Below are positions 26,656 through 34,926 of a DNA stretch of 64,000 nucleotides, piece after piece. The notes beneath the pieces are model-generated. The model saw nothing but the letters and a program-made list of their open reading frames with translations, was not told where the DNA came from and searched no databases. Position 1 is the first letter of the stretch. Each line of letters opens with the position of its first letter. Source of the stretch: Prosthecobacter sp. SYSU 5D2 (GTDB lineage Bacteria > Verrucomicrobiota > Verrucomicrobiia > Verrucomicrobiales > Verrucomicrobiaceae); the NCBI RefSeq assembly GCF_039655865.1, contig NZ_JBBYXL010000012.1, positions 1 through 64,000 on the forward strand. Direction: 5' to 3'. A program made the position numbers and the translations under genes.

Positions 26656-27222
26656 TCACTTCACGACGATAACGGAGGGGGCTTTGACCTCGGCCACGTC
26701 GTAAGACCATTCGGATCTGGGATGAACTGCCAACAATGCATCCACGATCTCCCTGGTCTGGATAGTCAGCTCCAGAAGCTCAACATTTAGAATGTAGTGA
26801 CCATGAAAAAACTGATTCCTTAGCCGGGGAATACAAATAGCCAGCTTACGGGCATGGCATTCCGGCTCTTTTGCAGAATCTGGCACCGCATCCTGGAACC
26901 AGACCTTCGGCAATGGTTCGATTTTTGAAAAGACATGATCCCTAATTAGCCCGCCATTGACTGCGTCATCCAGCATGGCTTGAAGCGTTTTTTTATCGTG
27001 ACCGAAGTGCAGTTTCAGCATTCTTTCCAACCCGATAACGGACTGCGTAAACACCAAGGGTAACAGGAAAAAGTCCTGGCGGGTCTGTCTCAGCAGGGCA
27101 GCGGCCATGCGGAAATACATGACCATGCCATCTTTGAATGAAGGATGATCCCGGCTCAGCCAGACTGCCACCTCTTCGATCTTAGCATCGGTCATTCCAA
27201 ATCCTGGCCATTGATTTGCCAT
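26656..27222 (-). CDS. Orphan protein with HEPN-like R-N-x3-H motif
   Basis: An alpha-helical, 188-residue soluble protein with no signal peptide. Near the C-terminus is PRLRNQFFHGHY (Arg135, Asn136, His140), the Rx4-6H pattern with RN...H typical of HEPN ribonucleases and related helical domains. The rest is not recognised. Its base composition looks more AT-rich than neighbours, which may mean recent acquisition. No MNT nucleotidyltransferase partner is adjacent; the closest genes are a membrane protein and aspS. The function is unknown, and the motif alone does not prove nuclease activity. Confidence 0.6.
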   Translation of the reverse strand: MANQWPGFGMTDAKIEEVAVWLSRDHPSFKDGMVMYFRMAAALLRQTRQDFFLLPLVFTQSVIGLERMLKLHFGHDKKTLQAMLDDAVNGGLIRDHVFSKIEPLPKVWFQDAVPDSAKEPECHARKLAICIPRLRNQFFHGHYILNVELLELTIQTREIVDALLAVHPRSEWSYDVAEVKAPSVIVVK

Positions 27223-27268
27223 GGCTGATCATAGAACAGCCACGGCATCAATCAACACGGAGCGCCAC

Positions 27269-29101
27269 TCACGGCACTGGCAAAACCGGCACCGTCGCCG
27301 CAGCGGTCTCGATCTTCTTCTCCTTCCAGGTGCTCTGGATGTAGAGCTCGCGGAGGGATTTGAAATCCACATTGGTGGGGCTGTCGGTCATGAGATCGCA
27401 GGCCTTGTTGTTTTTCGGGAAGGCAATCACCTCGCGGATGCTGTCCTCACCACAGACCAGCATGGCAATGCGATCCAGGCCGAGGGCCAGGCCGCCATGC
27501 GGAGGAGCGCCAAATTTGAAGGCTTCCAGAATGTGGCTGAACTTTAGTTCCTGCTCCTCAGGCGTGACGCCCAGGACGCTGAACATCTTGGCCTGGAGGT
27601 CGCTTTCATGAATTCGGATGGAGCCACCGCCGAGCTCGTAGCCATTGAGGACCACGTCATAGGCTTCGGCGCGCACCTTGCCGTATTCACCGGCTTCCAG
27701 CAGCGGCACGTCTTCCGCCTTGGGGCGGGTGAAGGGATGATGCACGGCCACCCAGCTCTGGTCTTCAGGGCTGAAGGCCAGCAAGGGGAAGTCAACGACC
27801 CAAAGGAAGTTCAGCGCGGTGCTGTCCTTCGTCAGGTTCATCATGCTGGCGATCTCCAGCCGCACCTTGCCCAGGATGTTGCAGGCGTCTTCCCAGGTGC
27901 CGGCATAGAAGAAAATGATGTCGCCTTCTTCACCGTTCATCTTCTCGACGAGGGCTTTCTGCTCGACCTCGCCAAAGAACTTCCACAGCGGAGATTTGTA
28001 CTCGCCGTTTTCGATCTTGATGAAAGCGAGCTGCTTCACCTTCATGCCGGCCTGGATGGCCAGCTCGTTCAGGCGGATCATCTGGCCGGTGGTGATGCCG
28101 GCAAAACCTTTGGCATTGATGGCACGCACGACGCCGCCGTTTTCCAGGGTGCTGCGGAAAATTTTGAAGCCGCTTTCAGCAAACACGTCCGCCATGTCCA
28201 CGATCTCCACGCCGTAACGGGTGTCCGGTTTGTCAGAGCCGTAGCGGTCCATGGCTTCCTGATACGTCATGCGCGGGAAGGGCAGCGGGATGTCCACGCC
28301 CTGGCCTGCCTTGAACATGCTGGCCAGCAAACCTTCCACCAGGTTCACGATGTCGTTCTGCTCGATGAAGCTCGCCTCGATGTCAATCTGGGTGAACTCC
28401 GGCTGGCGGTCAGCGCGCAGATCTTCATCGCGGAAGCAGCGGGCGATTTGGAAATAACGCTCCAGGCCAGCGACCATGAGAAGCTGCTTGTACTGCTGCG
28501 GGGCCTGCGGCAGGGCAAAAAACTTGCTGGGGCTCAGACGCGCAGGCACCAGGAAGTCACGCGCGCCTTCCGGCGTCGGGTTGGAAAGGATGGGCGTCTC
28601 CACCTCCACGAAGTCGTTTCCGTCCAGGTAGTTGCGGGCGGCGTTGGTGATCTTGTGGCGGGTGCGGATGTTCTTGTTCATCCGCTCGCGGCGCAGGTCC
28701 AAATAACGGTATTTCATCCGCATGTCCTCGTTGGACAGCTCACGGTCCAGGTGGAACGGCAGCACGTCGGACTTGTTCAGCACCTTCAGCTCCAGGGCCA
28801 CCACTTCCACCTCACCGGTGGGCAGCTTGCTGTTTTCCGTGCCGGTCAGGCGCGCGGAGACTTTGCCAATGATCTGCACCACATCTTCATCACGAAGCAC
28901 ATGGCTTTGAGCAGCCACGTCAGCGTTTTCTTCAGGGCGGAAAACCACCTGGGTCAGCCCCTCGCGGTCGCGAAGGTCAATGAAGATGACGCCGCCATGG
29001 TCACGGGCCGAATTCACCCAGCCACAGAGTGTGACGGTCTGGCCGATGTGCTCAGGGCGTACGGCATTGCAGTGAAGGGATCGGTAGGCGTTCGGGATCA
29101 T
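27269..29101 (-). CDS. aspS: Aspartate--tRNA ligase
   Basis: A bacterial-type class II synthetase of 610 residues. The N-terminal OB-fold anticodon domain (GQTVTLCGWVNSARDHGGVIF, DLRDREGLTQVVF) is followed by the catalytic core with FRDEDLRADRQPEFTQ (motif 2) and the GAD insertion domain. Near the end GGLALGLDRIAML is motif 3. The frame extends 15 codons upstream, but the ATG at 29101 (MIPNAYRSLHC) matches the usual AspS start. The discriminating or non-discriminating nature was not resolved; gatCAB genes are not in the window. Confidence 0.95.
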   Translation of the reverse strand: MIPNAYRSLHCNAVRPEHIGQTVTLCGWVNSARDHGGVIFIDLRDREGLTQVVFRPEENADVAAQSHVLRDEDVVQIIGKVSARLTGTENSKLPTGEVEVVALELKVLNKSDVLPFHLDRELSNEDMRMKYRYLDLRRERMNKNIRTRHKITNAARNYLDGNDFVEVETPILSNPTPEGARDFLVPARLSPSKFFALPQAPQQYKQLLMVAGLERYFQIARCFRDEDLRADRQPEFTQIDIEASFIEQNDIVNLVEGLLASMFKAGQGVDIPLPFPRMTYQEAMDRYGSDKPDTRYGVEIVDMADVFAESGFKIFRSTLENGGVVRAINAKGFAGITTGQMIRLNELAIQAGMKVKQLAFIKIENGEYKSPLWKFFGEVEQKALVEKMNGEEGDIIFFYAGTWEDACNILGKVRLEIASMMNLTKDSTALNFLWVVDFPLLAFSPEDQSWVAVHHPFTRPKAEDVPLLEAGEYGKVRAEAYDVVLNGYELGGGSIRIHESDLQAKMFSVLGVTPEEQELKFSHILEAFKFGAPPHGGLALGLDRIAMLVCGEDSIREVIAFPKNNKACDLMTDSPTNVDFKSLRELYIQSTWKEKKIETAAATVPVLPVP

Positions 29102-29223
29102 GGCTAAAAGGGGGGCTGAAATTCGGGGGAAAACGCCAGAGTGCAAGAGCTACTTGGACCCTGGAAAATCAATTCCGATATTCAGCCTGCCCTCCTGGTC
29201 ACCCCGCCACCCTTCCCCAGGCA

Positions 29224-30384
29224 TCAGGGGAAATTCTTCCGCACGTCTTTAAAAAAGGACGTGGTGGCCTGCCGGGCACGCTCCAGCGGAGTCGGCGGCG
29301 GCGGTGCCGGTTTCCGTTTGGCCACGACCTTGGGTTTGGACGAGGTGGACTTGGCCGGGGCGGAGCTTTTGGGTTTGGCGGTGGCCGGCTTGGCTGTCGC
29401 CGCCGGTTTCGCAGCGACCGTTTTGGCCTCCGTCTTTTTCACAGGTGGCGGTTCAGCCTTAGCCGTGATAGGCGCCGGTTTCTTTTCGACTGGGATCGCC
29501 GGCCGGACTTCTTCCTTCACGGTCGTGGCGGCCATTTTTGGCTCTGGCGGTTTCTCTTTGGATTCGCTGGCGGTTTTTGTGACTGGGGCTGACTGCGCTT
29601 TGGCAGTTTCTTGCGGTTTGACGGGTGCAGGCTTTGGCTCCGTCTTTTCGGCCACAACCACGGGTTCCACAGACTTTTCTTTGACCTCGATCTTGCCCAC
29701 TCCGGGGATCATCCCATAACCATAAAAGGTGGCCGAGCTGGTGGAGCGCGGCAGGGAAAAATCGAAGACGCTGACGCCCGTGCGCCGCTTGCCCTGATAA
29801 GCCCGGCCATCACTGGCCCCGAACACCACATGCTTGCCGCTCTTCTTCAGCTTGCCCAGATACAGCATCACATGCGTCACAGGGATTTCACGGGGACCGG
29901 CTTCATAGGTGCCGGACCAGAAAAGCAGGTTGCCCGGCTGCAGGGATGAGAACTCCGGATGCGAAAGCGAATCCGCCTTCTCCACCCGGTGCAGCAGCGT
30001 CTTCTCCTTCACCCAGCCCGCCATTTCATTGGACTGGCGGGGCACGCCTTTGAAGCCGAAATCACTCAGCACAAAAAAGATCGCACCGGAGCAGTCCATG
30101 CCGCCATTCTTGGGATCGGCCGAACCAAAAGTGTAGGTGAGGTTGAGTTTGGTCAGCGCTAAAGACTGACGGATCAGCTCCTGGATCTGCGGTGCGTAAT
30201 GCTCGAACCCCTGAATGTCAGTCTCTTCAATGCTGCTCACAGCCGCAACCGGCGGCCCATCCGTGGACGGACCTTCCTTCACATTTTCCTTATCAGGGGA
30301 ACTGCTTTTTTTCTGAGCCGTTTCACCATGCGCAAACAGGGCAAGCGCCAAAAGGGCGAGGGTTAAAAAACGTGTCATACCCAT
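29224..30384 (-). CDS. NlpC/P60 peptidase with Lys/Pro/Ala-rich C-terminal tail
   Basis: The gene encodes 386 residues starting with a signal peptide (TRFLTLALLALALFAHG). The NlpC/P60 cysteine peptidase domain has Cys98 in GGMDCSGAIFFVLSDFG and His171 in PVTHVMLYLG, consistent with hydrolysis of peptidoglycan peptides in the periplasm. From about residue 230 the protein becomes a repetitive Lys/Pro/Ala-rich tail (for example AKPATAKPKSSAPAKSTSSK), ending in a short helical segment near FFKDVRKNFP. The tail may bind polyanionic wall polymers or DNA; that is inference. It follows amtB on the same strand across a hairpin. Confidence 0.85.
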   Translation of the reverse strand: MGMTRFLTLALLALALFAHGETAQKKSSSPDKENVKEGPSTDGPPVAAVSSIEETDIQGFEHYAPQIQELIRQSLALTKLNLTYTFGSADPKNGGMDCSGAIFFVLSDFGFKGVPRQSNEMAGWVKEKTLLHRVEKADSLSHPEFSSLQPGNLLFWSGTYEAGPREIPVTHVMLYLGKLKKSGKHVVFGASDGRAYQGKRRTGVSVFDFSLPRSTSSATFYGYGMIPGVGKIEVKEKSVEPVVVAEKTEPKPAPVKPQETAKAQSAPVTKTASESKEKPPEPKMAATTVKEEVRPAIPVEKKPAPITAKAEPPPVKKTEAKTVAAKPAATAKPATAKPKSSAPAKSTSSKPKVVAKRKPAPPPPTPLERARQATTSFFKDVRKNFP

Positions 30385-30494
30385 GTTGGTAGTAAAGTCT
30401 CTGCTGTTCGTTCAGTTCAACGCGCATTTTGCCCACATTGCATGACGATCCATGCCTTAAACCCCGATATCGTGCAAAACACCCTGAAATATCA

Positions 30495-30524
30495 AGAGCC
30501 GGAGCGTTGGCACGCCCCGGCTCT
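30495..30524 (-). terminator. Hairpin downstream of amtB, probable terminator
   Basis: Arms AGAGCCGG (30495-30502) and CCGGCTCT (30517-30524) form an eight-pair stem, extended by a partial inner GCG/CGC pairing. It lies about 28 bases past the amtB stop. On the minus strand the stem is followed only by a weak T-rich TTGATATTTC, while the plus-strand side is flanked by TAAAAAG, so termination efficiency is uncertain. Confidence 0.5.
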
Positions 30525-30551
30525 AAAAAGACCCAAAAATGGATATCAAAA

Positions 30552-31967
30552 TCAATGCTCGTATCCGGACTCACCGTGCTCTGCCAGATCCAGACCCATG
30601 CGCTCAGCCTCAGGGCTGACACGCAGGCCGACGGTGATTTTGCAAATGATGGCGATGAGCACGGTCGCCACGGCGCTCCAGACAATGGTCACACCCACAG
30701 CTTTGAGCTGCTCGGCCAGCAAGTTCACGCCGTCGGCCTTCAGCTCAGCCACCAGGCCGCTCACCTCAGGGTCAGCAAAGATGCCAGTCAGAATGGCACC
30801 GAGCATGCCGCCAACACCGTGCACCCCAAAGGTGTCCAGAGCATCATCATAACCAAAGATGCGCTTCAAATACGTGACGGCGATGAACGGCACGATGCCG
30901 CCCAGCAGACCAAAGATGATGGATGACCCGACGGTCACAAAACCCGCCGCCGGAGTGATGGCCACCAGACCTCCGATAACGCCGGAGGCAAAGCCGAGCA
31001 CGCTCGGGCGGCCCTTGCAGATCCACTCCGCAAAACCCCAGGCGCAGCCGCCGATGGCCGCTGCAAAAGTCGTCGTCGCAAAGGCATTTCCGGCCACGCC
31101 ATCCGCAGCACCAGCAGACCCGGCATTAAAGCCATACCAGCCCACCCACAGCATCCCGGTGCCCACCGCCGTCAGCACCACGCTGTGCGGGGCGAACTGC
31201 TCTTTGCCATAGCCCTGGCGCTTGCCCAGGAGGATGCAAAGAACCAGTGCCGAGAAACCTGAGGTCATGTGCACCACCGTGCCGCCTGCGAAGTCAATGG
31301 CCTTGATGTTCGTCGCCAGAAAACCACCGCCCCAGACCATGTGGGCAAAGGGGAAGTAAACGGCAAACAGCCACAGCGTCACAAACACCAGCACCGCCGC
31401 AAACTTCATGCGCTCAGCCACAGCTCCAATGATGAGGGCGGGCGTGATGATGGCAAAGGTGAGCTGAAACATCGCAAAGATGTTTTGGGAAACTGTCGCC
31501 AGCGTTCCGGGCTCGCCGTCCACCCCTTTAAAGAAGGCATTGTCAGTTCCGCCGATGAACTCATTCCCTTCGGAGAAAGCCAGGCTGAAGCCAATGGCCC
31601 ACCAGGCCAGGGAGGCGATGCCGGCGATAGCAAAGATCTGCGCAAAGACGGACAGGATGTTTTTCTTCTGAACGATGCCGCCGTAAAACAGCGCCAGGCC
31701 CGGCAGCGACATGAAAATGACCAGGGCAGAGCTGGTCAGCATCCAGGCATTGTCACCAGAATTGATGCCGCCAGGATTTTCCAGTTTGCTGAGCCGCTCT
31801 TCCACGGTCCCCGGAGGCGCTTCAGCCGTGGCCGCCTCCGCAGCTTCAGCCGCGGGGGCCGGCATGGGAGCAGCAGTTTCCTGGGCCAGAACTGCCCCAA
31901 GGGACAGCAGGGTGGTGACGACAAGACCGCACGCGAAGGTGCGCCAGTTATGGAAGACCGGGATCAT
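30552..31967 (-). CDS. amtB: Ammonium transporter AmtB
   Basis: An Amt/Rh-family ammonium channel of 471 residues. A cleavable signal segment (first ~28 residues) and an Ala/Pro-rich linker precede eleven membrane helices. The twin pore histidines are in FAVYFPFAHMVWGGG and FGVHGVGGMLGAILTG, and the DFAGGTVVHMTSG signature is present. No glnK or glnB gene accompanies it in the window, unlike the common amtB-glnK arrangement. A sigma-54-like site lies about 65 bases upstream, consistent with nitrogen control. Confidence 0.95.
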   Translation of the reverse strand: MIPVFHNWRTFACGLVVTTLLSLGAVLAQETAAPMPAPAAEAAEAATAEAPPGTVEERLSKLENPGGINSGDNAWMLTSSALVIFMSLPGLALFYGGIVQKKNILSVFAQIFAIAGIASLAWWAIGFSLAFSEGNEFIGGTDNAFFKGVDGEPGTLATVSQNIFAMFQLTFAIITPALIIGAVAERMKFAAVLVFVTLWLFAVYFPFAHMVWGGGFLATNIKAIDFAGGTVVHMTSGFSALVLCILLGKRQGYGKEQFAPHSVVLTAVGTGMLWVGWYGFNAGSAGAADGVAGNAFATTTFAAAIGGCAWGFAEWICKGRPSVLGFASGVIGGLVAITPAAGFVTVGSSIIFGLLGGIVPFIAVTYLKRIFGYDDALDTFGVHGVGGMLGAILTGIFADPEVSGLVAELKADGVNLLAEQLKAVGVTIVWSAVATVLIAIICKITVGLRVSPEAERMGLDLAEHGESGYEH

Positions 31968-32030
31968 GGATGGATGGTTGTAGGTTGTACTCTGCTGGAC
32001 GTTTGGTTGGCACAGCAGAGGCGGAAATCA

Positions 32031-32050
32031 GCAAGCATCTACCGTGCCAA
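32031..32050 (-). promoter_or_regulatory. Sigma-54-like promoter upstream of amtB
   Basis: On the minus strand TTGGCACGGTAGATGCTTGC contains a perfect -24 element TTGGCACG. The GG and GC dinucleotides of the -24 and -12 elements are separated by exactly ten bases, as sigma-54 requires. The -12 element reads ATGCT rather than TTGCW. Transcription would begin near 32023, giving a leader of about 55 bases to the amtB ATG. Ammonium transporter genes are classic NtrC/sigma-54 targets. Confidence 0.6.
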
Positions 32051-32151
32051 CTTTCCTCCCACCTGCAGCCGCATTTCCCCCCCTCTATCTCCCCATGGGT
32101 TTTTGTCAATTGCCAGCACCTCGTCCCTCCCGGCAGGCGTAGCTTGGACCC

Positions 32152-33573
32152 ATGCCCCAGCACAAGACTGCCATTCACTGGTTCCGCCGCGATTTGCGGC
32201 TGATGGACAATACCGCACTCCATCATGCAGCCAGGGACTCCGCCCAGGTCATTCCCGTTTACATCCTGAGCGGCTCGAGCCAAAACCACGGCTGGACAGG
32301 TCCCATACGGCAGCAGTTTCTTTGCGACAGCCTGGATTCCCTCAGCAAAAATTTGGAGACGGCAGGCAGCCGACTGGTCCTGCGCTGCGGCCAGGCGGAT
32401 GCCGAACTGGAAAAACTCATCCACGAAACCCAGGCCGAAGCCGTCTATTTTAACCGCGATTACGATCCCTACGGGCGCATGATGGAGAAGAAGGTGCAGG
32501 AAGTCTGCCGCCGCATTGGCATCCCCTGCCACAGTTTTAAAGACCGGGTCCTGCATGAGCCTGATGAGGTGCTGACCGGCAGTGGCGGCCCCTACCGCGT
32601 CTATACACCCTATTCCAAAAACTGGCTGTCCCTGGACAAAACCGCTGCCGAGGGAAAGCCGGCCAGCCTCGGCCCGGCCGCCGCCGCTTCAGTGACCAGC
32701 CTCCCCGTTCCCACCCTGGCTCACTGGAAGCTGCCCTCCGCCCCGGATGGCATTCCCGCAGGCGGAGAAAAGGCCGCGCGTCAGCGGATGAAGAGCTTCA
32801 TTGAGAACCGCACCCTCCATGAATACGGCGAAAAGCGCGACATTCCCGCCGGCACCACCACCTCCCGGCTGGGCCAGGATTTGCGGTTTGGCCTCATTTC
32901 AATCCGGGAACTCCATGCCCGCTGCCTGGCAGCCGCCACCCAGGCGACCACTCCGGCCGCGCGCACTTCCATCGAAAAATACATCAAGGAACTCGCCTGG
33001 CGGGAATTTTACATCGGCATTCTCTGGCACTACCCGGAAGTCTTTGAGGAGGAGTTCAATCCCGACTTTCGTGGTCTGCCCTGGCCCGGTACGGACGAGG
33101 GGTTTCATGCCTGGAGCCAGGGCCGCACCGGCTTCCCCATCGTGGATGCGGGCATGCGCCAGCTGCTGGCTACCGGCTTCATCCACAACCGGGTGCGCAT
33201 GATCGTCTCCATGTTCTTAACGAAAGACCTGCATTGCGACTGGCGGCAAGGAGAGAGCTTTTTCATGCAGCATCTGGTGGATGGCGAAAATGCCAGCAAC
33301 AACGGCGGCTGGCAGTGGAGCGCCGGCACCGGAGCCGATGCCGCCCCCTATTTCCGCATCCAGAATCCCTGGACGCAGACCAAGCGCTACGACCCGGACG
33401 GCGCCTACATCCGCACTTGGGTGTCTGAGCTCAAAAACGTGCCCGCCGAGCGGCTGCTGGATGCGCCCAAGGACAACCGCCCCATCGCCCCGGACTACCC
33501 GCTCCCCTGCGTGGACCACAGCACCGAGCGAGACCGCACCCTGGCCATCTTCGCCAAACATCGCGAAAAATGA
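32152..33573 (+). CDS. phrB: Deoxyribodipyrimidine photolyase (class I CPD type)
   Basis: Photolyases split UV-induced pyrimidine dimers with FADH and blue light. The 473-residue protein begins KTAIHWFRRDLRLMDNTAL, the family's N-terminal antenna-binding domain. The FAD-binding C-terminal domain has ELAWREFYIGILWHYPEVF, MRQLLATGFIHNRVRMIVSMFL and DGENASNNGGWQWSAGTG. The SNNGGWQW and NRVRM blocks are typical of class I CPD enzymes. It is divergent from amtB; the 184-base gap holds the sigma-54-like site. A second, different photolyase is encoded at 60347-61876. Confidence 0.93.
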   Translation: MPQHKTAIHWFRRDLRLMDNTALHHAARDSAQVIPVYILSGSSQNHGWTGPIRQQFLCDSLDSLSKNLETAGSRLVLRCGQADAELEKLIHETQAEAVYFNRDYDPYGRMMEKKVQEVCRRIGIPCHSFKDRVLHEPDEVLTGSGGPYRVYTPYSKNWLSLDKTAAEGKPASLGPAAAASVTSLPVPTLAHWKLPSAPDGIPAGGEKAARQRMKSFIENRTLHEYGEKRDIPAGTTTSRLGQDLRFGLISIRELHARCLAAATQATTPAARTSIEKYIKELAWREFYIGILWHYPEVFEEEFNPDFRGLPWPGTDEGFHAWSQGRTGFPIVDAGMRQLLATGFIHNRVRMIVSMFLTKDLHCDWRQGESFFMQHLVDGENASNNGGWQWSAGTGADAAPYFRIQNPWTQTKRYDPDGAYIRTWVSELKNVPAERLLDAPKDNRPIAPDYPLPCVDHSTERDRTLAIFAKHREK

Positions 33574-33600
33574 GCCAGGCATCGCACCTGCCCCGCCGGG

Positions 33601-33792
33601 TTACTTTTTACTTTTAACCAGGGTATTGCGGTGTTTCCGCCATTCTGACCGGTGGTTCTGCGCCCAGTCATTCAAAGCCCGCTCAAAGCCGATGTCCCGG
33701 TTTTCCTTTTCACTGATGAACCACTTGTGCCGCAGAATCTGCTCAAGCTCGGCCTTGAACTCGATATAGGCGTTATTGGCAGCGGGTGGCAT
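33601..33792 (-). CDS. Small conserved-looking protein of unknown function
   Basis: A 63-residue protein starting MPPAANNAYIEFKAELEQIL. It continues HKWFISEKENRDIGFERALNDWAQNH, which looks like a conserved helix-rich domain in which a KWF..SEK...D.G.E.AL.DW pattern recurs in proteins I have seen without assigned function. The frame is open back to 33876, but the ATG at 33792 begins the compact domain. It is convergent with the photolyase gene, 27 bases apart. Basic and soluble; no partner can be named. Confidence 0.6.
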   Translation of the reverse strand: MPPAANNAYIEFKAELEQILRHKWFISEKENRDIGFERALNDWAQNHRSEWRKHRNTLVKSKK

Positions 33793-33934
33793 GGTGGGGA
33801 TGGATAGCGTGGACCTGACCTGACAGAATGGCAAGGCACGTTGGGCCAAATTTGATAGAAACCGAGCAGAAACCAAATGACAAACGGCATTGCCTGGGTA
33901 TAACGTTCCTGCTCAACCGAAATAAGTGGCCTAT

Positions 33935-34009
33935 GCCGAAGTAGCTCAGTGGTAGAGCATCGCATTCGTAATGCGAGGGTCGCGGGTTCAAATCCCGCCT
34001 TCGGCTCCA
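33935..34009 (+). tRNA. tRNA-Thr (anticodon CGT)
   Basis: A complete cloverleaf: acceptor GCCGAAG/CTTCGGC, D-arm GCTC/GAGC, anticodon stem TCGCA/TGCGA with loop TTCGTAA, T-arm GCGGG/CCCGC with TTCAAAT. The anticodon CGT reads ACG threonine codons. The discriminator base is T and CCA is encoded at 34007-34009. It stands alone, 13 bases before the next coding start. Confidence 0.97.
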
Positions 34010-34022
34010 CTCGTGTCAGGCA

Positions 34023-34922
34023 ATGACTTCAGTTCCAGATCAGCCCCGCGCCAGCCGCAACCGACGGCGGGGAGATACGTCGAAACTTTTGCCCCGCCTC
34101 TCGGCTGCCGCAGCCTTGGTGGTCCTCATTGCCGCAGCTTTCTACATGAGCATTCGCAGCCTGGAACGCAGCCCTCCCGTCCAGCCGGAATACCAGGGAA
34201 AACCCAAAAAAGACTCATCCAGCGCCACCCTGGCCGATTCCTCCACGCAGCCAGATCCGGACTTCAGCGGCATCTCCCGGCTGGAGGAAAAACGGAGCCT
34301 CATTGAGACAGCCGTGCGCGGTTTTTTCCAGGCCGCCAGCGTGAATGACAAGCTGGCCTTCGCCCGCGATGTCGGCCGTGTCCGTCCGCTGATGCAGGCA
34401 TATTATACCAAGAAGACACTGCAAACCCGCACCGTCGCAGGGCTGGGAAGTTGCGTTTCCATTGGCGAAAAAGGCCAGCGTCTCGGCTACATCGAAGCTC
34501 TTTTCACCTCCGGGAAACCTGCCAAAGTCATCGTCGAAGAGGGCCCGGACGGCAGATTCCGTGTGGATTGGGAAAGCCTGGTTAAATACAGCGAAATGGA
34601 GTGGGCAGACTTCCTCAGCCGAAAACCCACGTCGCCCACGCTCTTTCGCGTTTTGGTTTCCCGGCTGCCCACTACCGGCAGTGACAGGCAGGTCTGGCTG
34701 GAAATCAGCTATCCAGGAAACGATAAACGCCTCAAGGCTGGATTGAACCCCCATGACCCCGCGTTTCAGCCCCTGCTGGAGCAACTTGAAATGGGAGATT
34801 GGAAAAATGTTCCGCTGACGCTCAGACTGTGCTATTCGGAAGCTAAATCAAATGCTGAATCCGTCCTTATTACAGGCAGTGAAGGCAAAGGCTGGTTAAT
34901 ACTAACAGACAGGAGGAGCTAA
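34023..34922 (+). CDS. Membrane-anchored protein of unknown function
   Basis: A 299-residue protein with a basic N-terminus and one membrane segment (about residues 24-41, LPRLSAAAALVVLIAAAFYM), then a soluble domain presumably outside the membrane. The soluble part (RLEEKRSLIETAVRGFFQAAS, then LGYIEALFTSGKPAKVIVEEG) looks like a mixed alpha/beta fold related to NTF2-like domains, but I cannot assign a family. It starts 13 bases after tRNA-Thr and its 3' end contains the ribosome-binding site of the next gene. Confidence 0.75.
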   Translation: MTSVPDQPRASRNRRRGDTSKLLPRLSAAAALVVLIAAAFYMSIRSLERSPPVQPEYQGKPKKDSSSATLADSSTQPDPDFSGISRLEEKRSLIETAVRGFFQAASVNDKLAFARDVGRVRPLMQAYYTKKTLQTRTVAGLGSCVSIGEKGQRLGYIEALFTSGKPAKVIVEEGPDGRFRVDWESLVKYSEMEWADFLSRKPTSPTLFRVLVSRLPTTGSDRQVWLEISYPGNDKRLKAGLNPHDPAFQPLLEQLEMGDWKNVPLTLRLCYSEAKSNAESVLITGSEGKGWLILTDRRS

Positions 34923-34926
34923 CCAA

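Noticed and set aside
27608..29107. 499-codon open frame on the plus strand
   Set aside because: Antisense of aspS, no recognisable motif.
32004..32024. Plus-strand TTGGCACA with GG-N10-GC, sigma-54-like, toward the photolyase
   Set aside because: The -12 element is poor and the photolyase is not a usual nitrogen target; treated as chance beside the stronger minus-strand site.
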